DNA from: Microcoleus vaginatus PCC 9802
GTDB taxonomy: Bacteria > Cyanobacteriota > Cyanobacteriia > Cyanobacteriales > Microcoleaceae
Assembly (NCBI GenBank): GCA_022701275.1
Contig: CP031740.1
Location: forward strand, 445,001 to 509,000
DNA: 64,000 nucleotides
Direction: 5' to 3'
Part shown: positions 1-8,594 of the stretch, in pieces
Layout: the number at the start of each line of letters is the position of its first letter
Position numbering within the stretch: position 1 is the first letter of the stretch
Program-made: the position numbers and the translations under genes
Notes under the pieces: generated by a model
What the model was told of the DNA's origin: nothing
Seen by the model: only the letters and a program-made list of their open reading frames with translations
Databases searched by the model: none

Positions 1-56
1 CTCCTTCATTATCAACAAAAGAGCCGAGCTTGGTGACACTACAGCACTTTGCGTGA

Positions 57-740
57 CTAAGAGGTACAGTAACAGCAGTGAGCAAAATAATTTTCGATTT
101 GCTTACTTGAACATAATTTCACACCCAATTCCAATAGTTTTTCCACAATCTGTACACTTCGAGGTACAAATCTCCTGAGCCATGCCTTTAATTCCCACCA
201 TAAATGTTCGATGGGGTTAAACTCAGGTGAGTACGGTGACAAATACACTACTCTTGCTCCCACTGCTTCGATCATTTTTTCCACACCTTCTACCTTGTGT
301 GCCTTCAAATTATCCATAACTAATACCGCTCCTTTCCATAATTTGGGAACCAATTGTTCTTGCACAAATTTCTTGAACTCTTCTCCATTCATTGATTGTT
401 TCATTGTTTTCATGGCGATGACCTTCTTGTTGGTTATTGCACCAATTACTGTCACCCTACTTCCTCTATAAAATGGCTTGATATCGTAGCTTCTTTCTCC
501 CTTTTTACTTCTAGCTCTGGATCTCATTATCCCTAGCAATACGCCCATTTCGTCCAAAAATATCAGATCTTTTGGTGCGACATCTCGGATTTTTTTCCAA
601 TATTCTATTCGCTGATTTTGATTAATTTCTTTATGGGCTTGACTGCTGCGTAGTGTTTTTTTTTCAAAGTGAGTTGCTGCTTTTTTAGGAATCGGCACAT
701 CGCACTCTCGCTCAACCATACTCCTGTTTTTTCGTGCCAA
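57..740 (-). CDS. IS630 transposase, catalytic DDE part (orfB)
   Basis: This is the catalytic half of an IS630-type transposase. The DDE triad is visible: the first Asp in IFLDEMGV, the second in AVLVMDNLKAHK, and the Glu in SPEFNPIEHLWWELK, which is the classic IS630 signature. The first 30 or so residues before KKTLRSSQAHKE do not look like transposase. The true protein is probably orfA fused to orfB by -1 slippage on nine A residues (plus-strand T9 at 656-664), giving LTLKKKTLRSSQ across the joint. The C-terminal end lies just inside the left inverted repeat. Confidence 0.88.
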   Translation of the reverse strand: MARKNRSMVERECDVPIPKKAATHFEKKTLRSSQAHKEINQNQRIEYWKKIRDVAPKDLIFLDEMGVLLGIMRSRARSKKGERSYDIKPFYRGSRVTVIGAITNKKVIAMKTMKQSMNGEEFKKFVQEQLVPKLWKGAVLVMDNLKAHKVEGVEKMIEAVGARVVYLSPYSPEFNPIEHLWWELKAWLRRFVPRSVQIVEKLLELGVKLCSSKQIENYFAHCCYCTS

Positions 741-1021
741 TACTCACAGTATTCCGCTAGTGTGTAATCTGGATACTGGGCTACCATCTCTTCAATCTGT
801 TGTTCGTGACCAAACAGTAAACTCGGTTTACCGCCCTTTGCCTGACTAGGGAGTAATCTTCCTGTCTCTTTTTTTCGCTTTAGTAGGGCTTGTACGGTAC
901 TTTTACTGACTTGAAATCTTTCTGCTACTTGCCGAATAGAGGTGTTACCTGCCTCGTAAGTGTCAACAATCTTTTGACGCATATCTAGGGAGTAGGGTTT
1001 CATTTTTTTCTTTCTTACCAC
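605..1021 (-). CDS. IS630 transposase, N-terminal part (orfA)
   Basis: This 138-residue protein is the DNA-binding half of an IS630-type transposase. The N-terminus (YSLDMRQKIVDTYEAG...) followed by a helix-turn-helix (SIRQVAERFQVSKSTVQALLK) is typical of the winged HTH_29/HTH_32 domains that bind the inverted ends. The annotated start is GTG at 1021; an in-frame ATG six codons downstream (1003) gives MKPYSLDMRQ, the usual family start. The ORF overlaps the catalytic ORF by about 136 bp. Its own tail after the A9 run (656-664) looks like out-of-frame sequence, so the full-length protein is probably made by a -1 shift at that run. Confidence 0.85.
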   Translation of the reverse strand: MVRKKKMKPYSLDMRQKIVDTYEAGNTSIRQVAERFQVSKSTVQALLKRKKETGRLLPSQAKGGKPSLLFGHEQQIEEMVAQYPDYTLAEYCEYWHEKTGVWLSESAMCRFLKKQQLTLKKKHYAAVKPIKKLIKISE

Positions 1022-1059
1022 CTCTACTATTGTACCTAACTGTTAAGCAAAGTGCTGTA

Positions 1060-2084
1060 ACATATTTACATCAGTTACCCAGGTTTCAAATGCTAGGATT
1101 ATAGTTGAGATTAAGTGAATCTACAGCCAATGACTTTTTCCATTATTGGATAAAACTTTTAAGAGAATTACTGCCACCCAGTTTACTAGAACAAGTAAAA
1201 AAAAGGACAGTGGGTGGCAGTGGGTAGAAAAAATACTCTCTCGATTTTTAATTAATAGCAGATAGCTCTGAACAGCTCGGGGAAAGCTCCAGAGAAAATG
1301 TATAACAAAAAAGTGTTATTCAGGGCAGAATAAAACACATACATTCCTTTAAAAATTAAGTGATTGTGATGTCACAGAGAAAAGATAGAGTCGATGTAAT
1401 GGTAGAGAATTGGGAGCAAAAACTGTTCTCAATCTATGGATATAAATAAGCCAGGACTTAGGGAAGAATCAAAAATATAAAAGAGACAAAGCTTCCCTAG
1501 GGGAATCAGCAATTCAAACGTCGCATCAAAAGCCAATAAATCACGAATTCTCGAAAAAAAATGAATAAGATGGGTTAAAGCCCGACAAAAGATAGTAGTA
1601 GCACATTTAATAAAACGCCTCAAAACTTATGTAGTTTCCTAGGACCAATTTCGCTTAAGAAGGGAAAACTCTGAAGAGGTAATCTTGAGTGTGTGCGGAC
1701 TAATAAGATGGCGAATAGGAACGATAGTATTATAGGCTAATAATTAAAAAAGAATTTTCTAAAAAATAATAAAAGATCCGATATCAAACTAATTATTATT
1801 AACATAGCTGAACAAGCCCATAGATCCGTTACTTGTAGAGAACCAAGCACTCTTAGTGCGAGAGATTCAAAAGTAGCCAGAGAAGAGCTTTGAATATTTT
1901 CGGAGATGTCTATTGTTAAAACATTTGATAGGCAATGGATCTTACTCCTGACTTCTGACTCTTGACTCAGGACGAATGCTAGATATACAAATATTTCTGC
2001 CTTCTCCCCATGATGTAGGGTGCGCGCTGCACACCTTACACCTGTGGAGTCACCTATAACCTCATGATTGCAACTTAATTTCAA
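1060..2084. other. Gene-poor spacer between the IS and mtnP
   Basis: About 1 kb of AT-rich sequence with no recognisable gene. Two minus-strand open frames (1429-1623, 64 codons; 1737-2084, 115 codons) have no family I recognise and lack convincing ribosome sites. The first contains a stretch (RIRDLLAFDATFELL) that could be a decayed transposase fragment, but I cannot support this. Short direct repeats of the type TTCTGACT/CTTGACTC occur near 1944-1966, and a GTAGGGTGCGCGC motif common in cyanobacterial spacers lies near 2016. The stretch is best read as decayed or intergenic DNA next to a mobile element. Confidence 0.5.
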
Positions 2085-2957
2085 CTACAAATACTTCTGC
2101 AAGAGCAAACCCATTTTCTCCTTAGTTGCGGCAGGCACTTGCTCCAGCCGAGTCAGAATTGCATATTTCAAAGCTGAATGCGACTCGGAAACGGGGGGAT
2201 TTTCTGTTAACCTCCGGACTGTTTCTTGAATGACTTTTTGGGCATTTGCTGCATTGCGGTGCAAGTTTGCAACTACCATTTCTACAGTTACGCTGTCGTG
2301 ATCCTCATGCCAGCAGTCGTAGTCTGTGACTAATGCTAAAGTTGCGTAGGCAATTTCTGCTTCTCTGGCTAATTTTGCTTCCGGCAAATTTGTCATCCCG
2401 ATGACTGTCGCCCCCCAACTGCGGTAAAGGTGGGATTCTGCTTTTGTGGAAAATGCGGGGCCTTCCATGCAGACGTAGGTGCCTCCCCGGTGGAGGGTAA
2501 CGTCGGCGAGGTTCAAGGATTCGATCGCACTTGCCAATACTTTAGCCAATTCGCCGCAAACCGGATCGCCGAATGTGATGTGAGCAACAATTCCTTCTCC
2601 AAAAAAGGTAGAAACTCGATTTTTTGTGCGATCGATAAACTGATCCGGCACTACCATATCTAAAGGTTTCGCCTCAGCTTTGAGAGAACCAACCGCCGAC
2701 GCTGAGATTAAATACTCAACTCCCAAACTCTTCATTGCATAAATGTTTGCCCGATATGGCACTTCTGAGGGCAAAAAAGTGTGGTTGCGGCCGTGTCTAG
2801 CCAGAAATGCTACCGGCGTACCGTCCAATGTTCCCACAATTGCGGCATCGGATGGCGCTCCAAAAGGTGTATCAATTTTCACCTCTTCAATATCCTTGAG
2901 GGCCTCCATTTTATACAAACCGCTGCCGCCGATAATTCCGATTTTTGCTTGTGCCAT
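2085..2957 (-). CDS. mtnP: S-methyl-5'-thioadenosine phosphorylase
   Basis: MtnP (MTAP) splits methylthioadenosine with phosphate into adenine and methylthioribose-1-phosphate, the first step of methionine salvage after polyamine synthesis. The 290-residue protein has the family hallmarks: N-terminal GIIGGSGLY phosphate loop, [19 protein letters not shown] near residues 53-71, ASAVGSLK, the base-binding segment [11 protein letters not shown], and [17 protein letters not shown] followed by VTDYDCW. The size is usual for the cytosolic trimeric enzyme. The start ATG at 2957 is followed by a short leader facing the divergent small-protein gene at 3167. No other methionine-salvage gene is adjacent. 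Confidence 0.95.
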   Translation of the reverse strand: MAQAKIGIIGGSGLYKMEALKDIEEVKIDTPFGAPSDAAIVGTLDGTPVAFLARHGRNHTFLPSEVPYRANIYAMKSLGVEYLISASAVGSLKAEAKPLDMVVPDQFIDRTKNRVSTFFGEGIVAHITFGDPVCGELAKVLASAIESLNLADVTLHRGGTYVCMEGPAFSTKAESHLYRSWGATVIGMTNLPEAKLAREAEIAYATLALVTDYDCWHEDHDSVTVEMVVANLHRNAANAQKVIQETVRRLTENPPVSESHSALKYAILTRLEQVPAATKEKMGLLLQKYL

Positions 2958-3068
2958 TTTTACTTTCTGCCTGAGTTTTACAAGAGTGATTCTATCGGGC
3001 CATCGTTAAGTTGGGATAAAGATAATTGAAGATTTCCTGACAAAAGTCACCCTATATACACTATTTTG

Positions 3069-3096
3069 TCACACAAACTGTGTGATCTTAATCACC
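3069..3096. promoter_or_regulatory. CRP/SyCRP1-like operator with overlapping palindrome
   Basis: TGTGATCTTAATCACC at 3081-3096 fits the CRP consensus TGTGA-N6-TCACA with one mismatch at the end. A second palindrome, TCACACA-AAC-TGTGTGA (3069-3085), overlaps its left half. The operator lies 71 bp upstream of the small gene at 3167 and about 110 bp from divergent mtnP. Cyanobacterial cAMP receptor proteins (SyCRP1) use the same consensus. Placement centred near 3088 with an A/T-rich -10-like stretch near 3117-3123 would suit class II activation. Which gene is controlled is inference. Confidence 0.6.
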
Positions 3097-3166
3097 AAAT
3101 AACTTCACAAAATCTTTAAAAATAAAGATACACAGTTCTGTTACCTACTTTTAGCGTGTTAAGACC

Positions 3167-3373
3167 ATGACAGTCAGTTCTGGTAACGTCCCCAAAATCA
3201 CGATCGAGGCGATCGTCCAGCGCATCTTTGCTTTTCGGCAAATTACCCCCCTTGACAGACGGCTGCTGAAGTCAGCAATGCTAGCGGAGAAAGGTCTTGA
3301 CGAAAAAGACCACTCTCACATCAACCGGGTGTGTCAGGGCATCCGAAACGGATTAATTTTAGTTGTGGAATAA
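3167..3373 (+). CDS. Small conserved cyanobacterial protein (68 aa), paralogue of 46160-46363
   Basis: I do not know its function. The protein is soluble and predicted mostly helical. Residues 17-68 align with the 67-residue product at 46160-46363: VQRIFAFRQITPLDRR against VDRIVASGKISRREHL, then xxLKSAML/xxLTSAIL, and DHSHINRVCQGI.NGLI against DRHQINRIFDYIQIGRL. Such short proteins recur as multigene families in filamentous cyanobacteria. The start ATG at 3167 is the only good one. The CRP-like site upstream suggests cAMP-linked expression. It converges on the Tab2 gene. Confidence 0.75.
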   Translation: MTVSSGNVPKITIEAIVQRIFAFRQITPLDRRLLKSAMLAEKGLDEKDHSHINRVCQGIRNGLILVVE

Positions 3374-3517
3374 CTTTGCTACACTATCTCTTGCTAGCTC
3401 AAGAAGCTGTTTTAAAAGTTGTGTTTGAGTCTGTATCTCCGGGAACTGAGTTCGGAGAAGGTTTTACTATTTTTCGGCGCGCGATGGATCAACATCACAA
3501 ATAATATTATTTCCCTC

Positions 3518-4357
3518 TTATCGCTCAAAGTTCAACAGCCAAAAGCCTGTATAAGTCATGCCACTATCATCGGGCTGGACTAACAAAAAATGTAATCCTT
3601 TACTTAATTGCTTGCGCTGTTGGTAAATTTGGGCTGCAGCTTTCACCTCGCTATCTTCAAAAGTAGCCACAACCCACCTATCTACTAACCCAGCTTCCAA
3701 TATCAATCCGTCTGGTTCTCCAGCAATATAATTCACAGCGAAAGGCTTGGCATCCTGAAGCCATCTAGCCAACCGCATAGACTGGCGTCCGCCGTCAATC
3801 ACCACTCCTGGTACGGGCACTGTTGAGGCCAAGCCCAAATTCAGCGGTAACAGCAATTCTGGCATTTCCAAAATTGGCAGGGGACGCCCTTGGAAAGCCT
3901 CTTCAATGTCGCCGGCGGGTAGGGAAGCAAAACGCCAGCCATCGCCCCAGAGGTTTTCGGGTAAAGGCACGGGCGGCGGCGAGTCGAGGGCGATCGCACT
4001 GTAAGTTTCACCTGTATAATTAGGCATACTCAAATATTCTTTGGCGCGTTGTTGCAGCAGCAATTTCAGAGCCCCAGTGCGCCGAGTCGCTTCTACCTTG
4101 ACACCCAAAACTTTGCCCGCAGCTTCGATTAAGCCCAGAGACTGAGGCCTAAATACTTGAATCAATGCCGGCAAATTCTGAGTTTGAGCTTGCTGCTGCA
4201 ACTGCGAAGCTAGCCAATTAGAATTTGCGTCCCCCTGGCGGCAAACAGCGCTAAATTGAAAACTGCCTTCCGAGTCGCAAATTAAGAGTTCCCACAGTGG
4301 TTTGCCAGTTTCGTCTTGGAGAGGGCGGCGGTAAAAATCGGCTTGCCAAATACGCAT
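3518..4357 (-). CDS. Tab2/Atab2 family RNA-binding protein (DUF1092)
   Basis: This 279-residue protein matches the Tab2 family, known from Chlamydomonas and Arabidopsis as an A/U-rich RNA-binding factor needed for translation of photosystem I (psaB) and, in plants, photosystem II mRNAs. Diagnostic features are the N-terminal WQADFYRRPLQDETGKPLWEL, the segment VFRPQSLGLIEAAGKVLGV, EATRRTGALKLLLQQRAKEY, and the C-terminal block GLVDRWVVATFEDSEVK...GFWLLNFER. The cyanobacterial role is inferred from plant and algal homologues. It stands alone, ending convergently with the small gene at 3373, and carries one HIP1 palindrome in its coding region. Confidence 0.88.
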   Translation of the reverse strand: MRIWQADFYRRPLQDETGKPLWELLICDSEGSFQFSAVCRQGDANSNWLASQLQQQAQTQNLPALIQVFRPQSLGLIEAAGKVLGVKVEATRRTGALKLLLQQRAKEYLSMPNYTGETYSAIALDSPPPVPLPENLWGDGWRFASLPAGDIEEAFQGRPLPILEMPELLLPLNLGLASTVPVPGVVIDGGRQSMRLARWLQDAKPFAVNYIAGEPDGLILEAGLVDRWVVATFEDSEVKAAAQIYQQRKQLSKGLHFLLVQPDDSGMTYTGFWLLNFER

Positions 4358-4744
4358 AAATAATAAAAAATTAAAATCTCTAACTCGATTATTTTAGTAT
4401 AGCCTGGTGACAATCTGATACAATACCGAACTATGAAAAAAAACTTCGAGCGATATATTCTCAGTTCATCTTTAAGTTTTATTTCAATATAGCCCTCCTA
4501 AATTTTTTATAAATTTCTTACTCCCTCCCCTTACCAAGGAGATGGTTGGGGTGGGGTAAAAAAATTACGACTGATGCGAGGATTGCTATATCTAACACAA
4601 GTAAAAAAAACGGCAACTGTAGGCCTGGGATTCCAACCGTGGTAGTAATCAGTAATTCCCAATTCTAAAATCTAAAATCTAAAATCTAAAATAGAATAAA
4701 GGCTCGGTTAGCCATTTTCCCTTAGCAATTAGCCATTCCCTAAT
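4358..4744. repeat. Spacer with TCTAAAA heptamer repeats (4664-4691)
   Basis: No gene is seen in this 387-bp spacer. It contains four tandem copies of TCTAAAA at 4664-4691, a heptamer found at four more places in this window. Upstream, 4510-4560 has a C-rich then G-rich stretch (CTCCCTCCCCTTACCAAGG ... GGTTGGGGTGGGG) that can fold back, a motif common in cyanobacterial spacers. Confidence 0.6.
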
Positions 4745-5950
4745 TTATTTAAGATGGTGAACCAAATACATATCCAACTCGCCTTTATTTTTAGCATAAA
4801 TTTTTCCTCGGTATTCGCATTCAAAAAAATCTTTAACTAATTCAAACGTGTCGTGAGAGATATTAATATTTCCAGGTACGCCAGAAGATTCCATCCGAGA
4901 TGCAATATTAACTGTATCTCCCCAGACATCATAGGAAAACTTTTTATGGCCAATTACCCCAGCAAGTATTGGACCTGAATGAATGCCAATGCGGATATCC
5001 CAATAAGGGATATTTTGTTGAGCTTTCTGCAATTTCCGCAAATCCATGAACTGTCGAATTTCTAGGGCAGCAAGTACAGCGTCAAAGGCGTGTGTTGGGC
5101 GAGGCGTAGGAATTCCCGCCGCGCACATATAGCTGTCGCCAATAGTCTTCAGTTTTTCCATAGAGTATTTATCCATCACGCGATCGAAATAAGAAAAACA
5201 ATAATCTAGTTCGTCAACCAACTCTCGCGGCGTCATTTTTTCAGATAACTGAGTAAAGCCTTTAAAGTCAGTAAATAAAACCGATACGTTATCATAATAA
5301 AGTGGTTCCACTTTGCCGTTATTTTTGAGTTCCTCGGCAATTTCAACCGGCAGCACATTCAACAGTAGCTGATCAGATTTGTGCTTTTCGGCATCGAGTT
5401 CGGAATACAGGCTATTTATCTCTTTAAAGCGTTCAGCATTGCGGATGGCTGAGGATAGTTGCAAAGCCAAAAGATAGCCAATTCGTAAATCTTCTTGAGT
5501 GTAAGCTCGTGGCTTGGTTGTGGCAAAATTAATTGTCCCTAAAACCTTACCTTCGCTTTCCAAAGGAATGATAATTTGCGAAGCGTAGGGGGATAAAATA
5601 GCAGTAGCACCCGCTTCTTGAATTAATTGAGGTTGACGTGTTGTGAAAGCCTTGTGAATAGGGCCGCCCTCTGGGAGGGCTGCAATATCTACAGGGATAT
5701 GCCGGCCAAATAAGGTCATGCAAGCGTTAGTGCTGTGCAGGCAAACGCTACAGTGTTCAAAGTCTAGCAACCATTTGGCTTGCTTGCCTATTACCCGCAA
5801 AATCTGGTTGAGATCGAGGGTGCGGTTAATGGCAGTGGCAACTTCGTTGACAGCGGAAATGCGGATGGAAAGCGCTTGAGCTTCTGCTAACAAACGCCGG
5901 GCTGTCAACAGAAGTTCTTCTCGATCTTGATCTTCTAGCCGATCGCCCAT
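4745..5950 (-). CDS. GAF-domain class III adenylate cyclase
   Basis: This 401-residue protein has an N-terminal helix, a GAF domain (about residues 35-175), a short linker helix and a class III nucleotide cyclase domain (about 215-400). The metal-binding aspartates are D228 (VLFTDFKGF) and D272 (KTIGDSYM). The purine-specifying pair is K268 and D341 (SYDVWGDTVNIASRM), the adenylate rather than guanylate cyclase type. N348 and R352 complete the transition-state residues. It has no signal peptide or membrane segment, so it is a cytosolic sensor making cAMP. Its regulatory ligand is unknown. The AhpD-like gene lies 21 bp upstream on the same strand and is probably cotranscribed. Confidence 0.93.
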   Translation of the reverse strand: MGDRLEDQDREELLLTARRLLAEAQALSIRISAVNEVATAINRTLDLNQILRVIGKQAKWLLDFEHCSVCLHSTNACMTLFGRHIPVDIAALPEGGPIHKAFTTRQPQLIQEAGATAILSPYASQIIIPLESEGKVLGTINFATTKPRAYTQEDLRIGYLLALQLSSAIRNAERFKEINSLYSELDAEKHKSDQLLLNVLPVEIAEELKNNGKVEPLYYDNVSVLFTDFKGFTQLSEKMTPRELVDELDYCFSYFDRVMDKYSMEKLKTIGDSYMCAAGIPTPRPTHAFDAVLAALEIRQFMDLRKLQKAQQNIPYWDIRIGIHSGPILAGVIGHKKFSYDVWGDTVNIASRMESSGVPGNINISHDTFELVKDFFECEYRGKIYAKNKGELDMYLVHHLK

Positions 5951-5971
5951 AATATGGGTATAAAATATAGA

Positions 5972-6514
5972 TTACAAAGCATCTATTTCGAGGGCTATTG
6001 AATCCGTATATCGGTTGACAAAGCTAAACAAGTCTGCTGTTGCAATAATCTCAAATATTTCACAATCATCAAGTCCTAAATCCCGCAGGTTTTGGTAATC
6101 AGTTTCTGTCATTTCCAGGGGCTTTGTAGCAGCGAGCAAGCCAAACCTAATTACGGCTTTATCACGTTTTGGCAAAGGGCAGTTGGCAAAGTCAGAAACT
6201 AGGGTTCGCAGGATTTCTTCGCTCATCCCCAAGGCTGACAATCCGTGCAGGTGAACTTGGAGTGCGTACTCGCTATTATTTGATTGGGAAATAGCGACGC
6301 CGACCATTTCTTTAAGCGTGCGGGGTAAGTCTCCTTGCAGAATGGTGCCCCGGAATTTTTTCCAATTTGCTTCTAATAGGTCAGGGTTGATTGCCATTGA
6401 CTTGAACAGGTTGGGGACCATACCAAACCCCAAGTCTGTCAATATTTCTTGGTACACTGCTTTGGCTTTAGGATCGCTAAGTTGCTCATATTCTATAAGT
6501 GGAAAGTGTGTCAT
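5972..6514 (-). CDS. Carboxymuconolactone decarboxylase/AhpD-like protein lacking the CxxC
   Basis: This 180-residue all-helical protein resembles the 'peroxidase-related' branch of the CMD/AhpD family (PNLFKSMAINPDLLEANWKKFRG; LPRTLKEMVGVAISQSNNSEYALQVHLHGLSALG). In active AhpD-type proteins the core reads N-x-C-x-x-C-x-x-x-H. Here both cysteines are replaced: S81 and A84 in NNSEYALQVH, with H88 kept. Thiol-disulfide peroxidase chemistry is therefore unlikely and a binding or other role is possible. It starts at ATG 6514 and ends 21 bp before the adenylate cyclase, suggesting one operon. Confidence 0.85.
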   Translation of the reverse strand: MTHFPLIEYEQLSDPKAKAVYQEILTDLGFGMVPNLFKSMAINPDLLEANWKKFRGTILQGDLPRTLKEMVGVAISQSNNSEYALQVHLHGLSALGMSEEILRTLVSDFANCPLPKRDKAVIRFGLLAATKPLEMTETDYQNLRDLGLDDCEIFEIIATADLFSFVNRYTDSIALEIDAL

Positions 6515-7102
6515 TGTCGTGTTGAACTTTACGGCAGTTAATTGGGGTTGGAATTTACGTGTTTGTTATGTAACGCCACTCAAAGGGCGACCTTACGAGC
6601 TATCTTGGCTTTAGTCGGATTGATGATAAAATGCACCGCTGTCAGCAAACCGCGAATCATGAAAATGAGCTAGCAACAAATCTGAGTCTTGAGGCTGGAT
6701 TAAACCTGCAATTATAGCAGTAACCGGAGCCAATGAAATTCTGTTGCGATCGGGTTATAGTGCTAATCTTAGATGTTTCCAATGGCTGCTGTCAAGTATG
6801 GGCAATTCATGGGGCGCGGCAGTGTGAAATCTTACCAAAACTCTTGAATTAGATAATGCTGTTCCGTTCGCTAATTTTTAGGCAAAAAACACTGTTCGAT
6901 CGATCAATCGGGCTCCACAAATGCCCTGAATCTTGTGCTCCGGCGCGCACAGAGGGGAAAAACAAAATGCTGTGCGATCGAGTTTATTGAATTAATCAGA
7001 TGCTCGATCGACAACCCATGCCCCAGTCAAGCTACGCTAACGCCTGCGACTGGAGTTATTATAGATAAACTGTAAACTTCTATCATTGTCGCTGCATTTG
7101 CT
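6515..7102. other. 588-bp spacer upstream of avtA, no gene seen
   Basis: Divergent spacer between the CMD-like gene (minus) and avtA (plus). No ORF with family resemblance was found on either strand. Several CGATCGATC-type palindromes occur near 6895-6920 and 6975-7020. Promoters for both flanking genes should lie here, but no convincing -35/-10 pair stands out. Confidence 0.4.
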
Positions 7103-8371
7103 ATGAACCCTGCCCTGACTCAATTTGGCGCTCAGATGTCCCACCTCACGGGAGTTCGGGCAATTATGAAAGATATTATTGAAACACTCCGAGCCGGCAG
7201 CGGGCAGGAGTTTATCAATTTGAGCGCCGGAAACCCGGTGATTTTGCCGGAAGTCGAGCAGTTGTGGCGCGACTGCACTGCGGAACTTTTGGCGGGCCCG
7301 GAATACGGTGAGGTGGTTTGTCGCTACGGTTCGAGTCAAGGCTATCAGCCGTTGATTGATGCGGTGCGGGAGGATTTCAACCAGCGTTACGGATTGAATT
7401 TGACCGATCGCAATATCCTAATTACTCCCGGCAGTCAATCGATCTATTTCTACGCAGCCAACGCTTTCGGCGGCTACACTACCAGCAAACAGCTTAAAAA
7501 TATTGTTTTACCGCTGAGCCCAGACTACACGGGTTACGGCGGCGTTAGCTTGATTCCCGAAGCGGTAGTCGCCTGCAAACCCACCCTCGATATTGATGCA
7601 GCCGCCCACAGGTTCAAATACCGCCCGGATTTCAGCCAATTGTCGATCGACCAAACCACCGGTTGCGTCATTTTTTCCCGTCCCTGCAACCCCACCGGCA
7701 ACGTTCTCACCGACGACGAAGTTAAGAAAATTGCCGATTTAGCGGCCGCTTTCGACGTGCCGGTGTTCGTTGATTCCGCCTACGGCCCTCCGTTCCCGTC
7801 CTTGAATTTTACCGAAATGACGCCGATTTTTGGTGGCAATATCGTGCACTGTATGAGTTTGTCGAAGGCCGGATTACCGGGTGAAAGAATCGGAATTGCG
7901 ATCGGCGATGAAAAAATCATTCAAATATTAGAATGTTTTCAGACCAATATGTGCATTCATTCGCCCAGATACGGACAGGCGATCGCAACTCGTGCCATTG
8001 CGTCCGGCGCTCTTGCCGATATTTCCATCAACGTAATTCGCCCGTACTATCAAAGCAAATTTGCGATCGTAGAAACCACTCTAGAACAAGCAATGCCGAA
8101 GGATTTGCCGTGGTTTTTGCACCGGGGTGAAGGAGCAATTTTCGCGTGGTTGTGGCTGAAAGATTTGCCAATGACTGATTGGGAACTGTATCAAGAGTTG
8201 AAAAAAGTCGGCGTAATTGTCGTGCCGGGAAGTTCTTTCTTCCCTGGTTTGCGGGAAGATTGGCAGCACAAACATGAGTGTTTACGCATCAGTTTGACTG
8301 CAACAAATGATGAGATTGAAACTGCAATGAAACGCTTGGCTCAAATGGTAGAAAAGCTTTATCACTCTTGA
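7103..8371 (+). CDS. avtA: Valine-pyruvate transaminase (class I/II aminotransferase)
   Basis: AvtA is a PLP-dependent aminotransferase exchanging amino groups between valine/2-oxoisovalerate and pyruvate/alanine. The 422-residue protein starts MNPALTQFGAQMSHLTGVRAIMKDI, typical of AvtA. It has the SAGNPVILPEVEQLW segment, ITPGSQSIYFYAANAFGG (cofactor-phosphate loop), FSRPCNPTGNVLTDDEV, and the Schiff-base lysine K255 in SLSKAGLPGERIG. Arg near the C-terminus (CLRISLTATNDEI) should bind the substrate carboxylate. It stands alone with its own spacer upstream and a MITE-like repeat downstream. Confidence 0.9.
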   Translation: MNPALTQFGAQMSHLTGVRAIMKDIIETLRAGSGQEFINLSAGNPVILPEVEQLWRDCTAELLAGPEYGEVVCRYGSSQGYQPLIDAVREDFNQRYGLNLTDRNILITPGSQSIYFYAANAFGGYTTSKQLKNIVLPLSPDYTGYGGVSLIPEAVVACKPTLDIDAAAHRFKYRPDFSQLSIDQTTGCVIFSRPCNPTGNVLTDDEVKKIADLAAAFDVPVFVDSAYGPPFPSLNFTEMTPIFGGNIVHCMSLSKAGLPGERIGIAIGDEKIIQILECFQTNMCIHSPRYGQAIATRAIASGALADISINVIRPYYQSKFAIVETTLEQAMPKDLPWFLHRGEGAIFAWLWLKDLPMTDWELYQELKKVGVIVVPGSSFFPGLREDWQHKHECLRISLTATNDEIETAMKRLAQMVEKLYHS

Positions 8372-8377
8372 TTTATT

Positions 8378-8501
8378 ATACCAAATCCGCAGAAATCCAC
8401 CTCCTTTCTGATTCGGTGGGGGAAACCGCTCTACAAGTCAAACTTTCGTCCGCCTCCGCAGACAAGCGAGAGCGAGGGGGTATTTAAGCCGGATTTGGTA
8501 T
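8378..8501. repeat. MITE-like 124-bp inverted-repeat element
   Basis: ATACCAAATCCG (8378-8389) is repeated in inverted form as CGGATTTGGTAT (8490-8501). The 100 bp between contain C-rich and G-rich arms (CCACCTCC..., GGTGGGGGAAACC, GAGGGGGTATTTAAG) that could extend the fold. It has no ORF. It sits between the convergent avtA and caspase-like genes, where it could also act as a shared transcription end. The exact ends and any target duplication are unclear. Confidence 0.6.
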
Positions 8502-8594
8502 GATTTCTCAGTCTCGCGTAGGTGGAGTCCGTTTGTGTAGTTTGAGGTCAAAAGCGATTTCAATCGGCGACTAGGAGCGAGGAGTTTTTAACAC

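Larger units (their letters stand above)
42..1057 (-). mobile_element. IS630-family insertion sequence, apparently complete
   Basis: Two overlapping minus-strand ORFs (helix-turn-helix N-terminal part, then DDE catalytic part) lie between inverted ends. The left end from position 40 and the right end up to 1059 share TACAGCACTTTGC read inwards, then a diverged part ending in GGTACA, about 29 bp with some mismatches. A TA dinucleotide borders each end (40-41 and 1058-1059), as expected for IS630/Tc1/mariner elements that duplicate TA. The element proper is therefore about 1016 bp. Ends and reading frames look intact, so it may be active or recently active. Confidence 0.85.

Noticed and set aside
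1429-1623. 64-codon frame with RIRDLLAFDATFELL, possibly a transposase relic
   Set aside because: Too short and without a second motif; I cannot match it to a transposase family with confidence.
1737-2084. 115-codon minus-strand open frame next to mtnP
   Set aside because: No family resemblance, hydrophobic low-complexity end, runs through short spacer repeats, no ribosome site seen.
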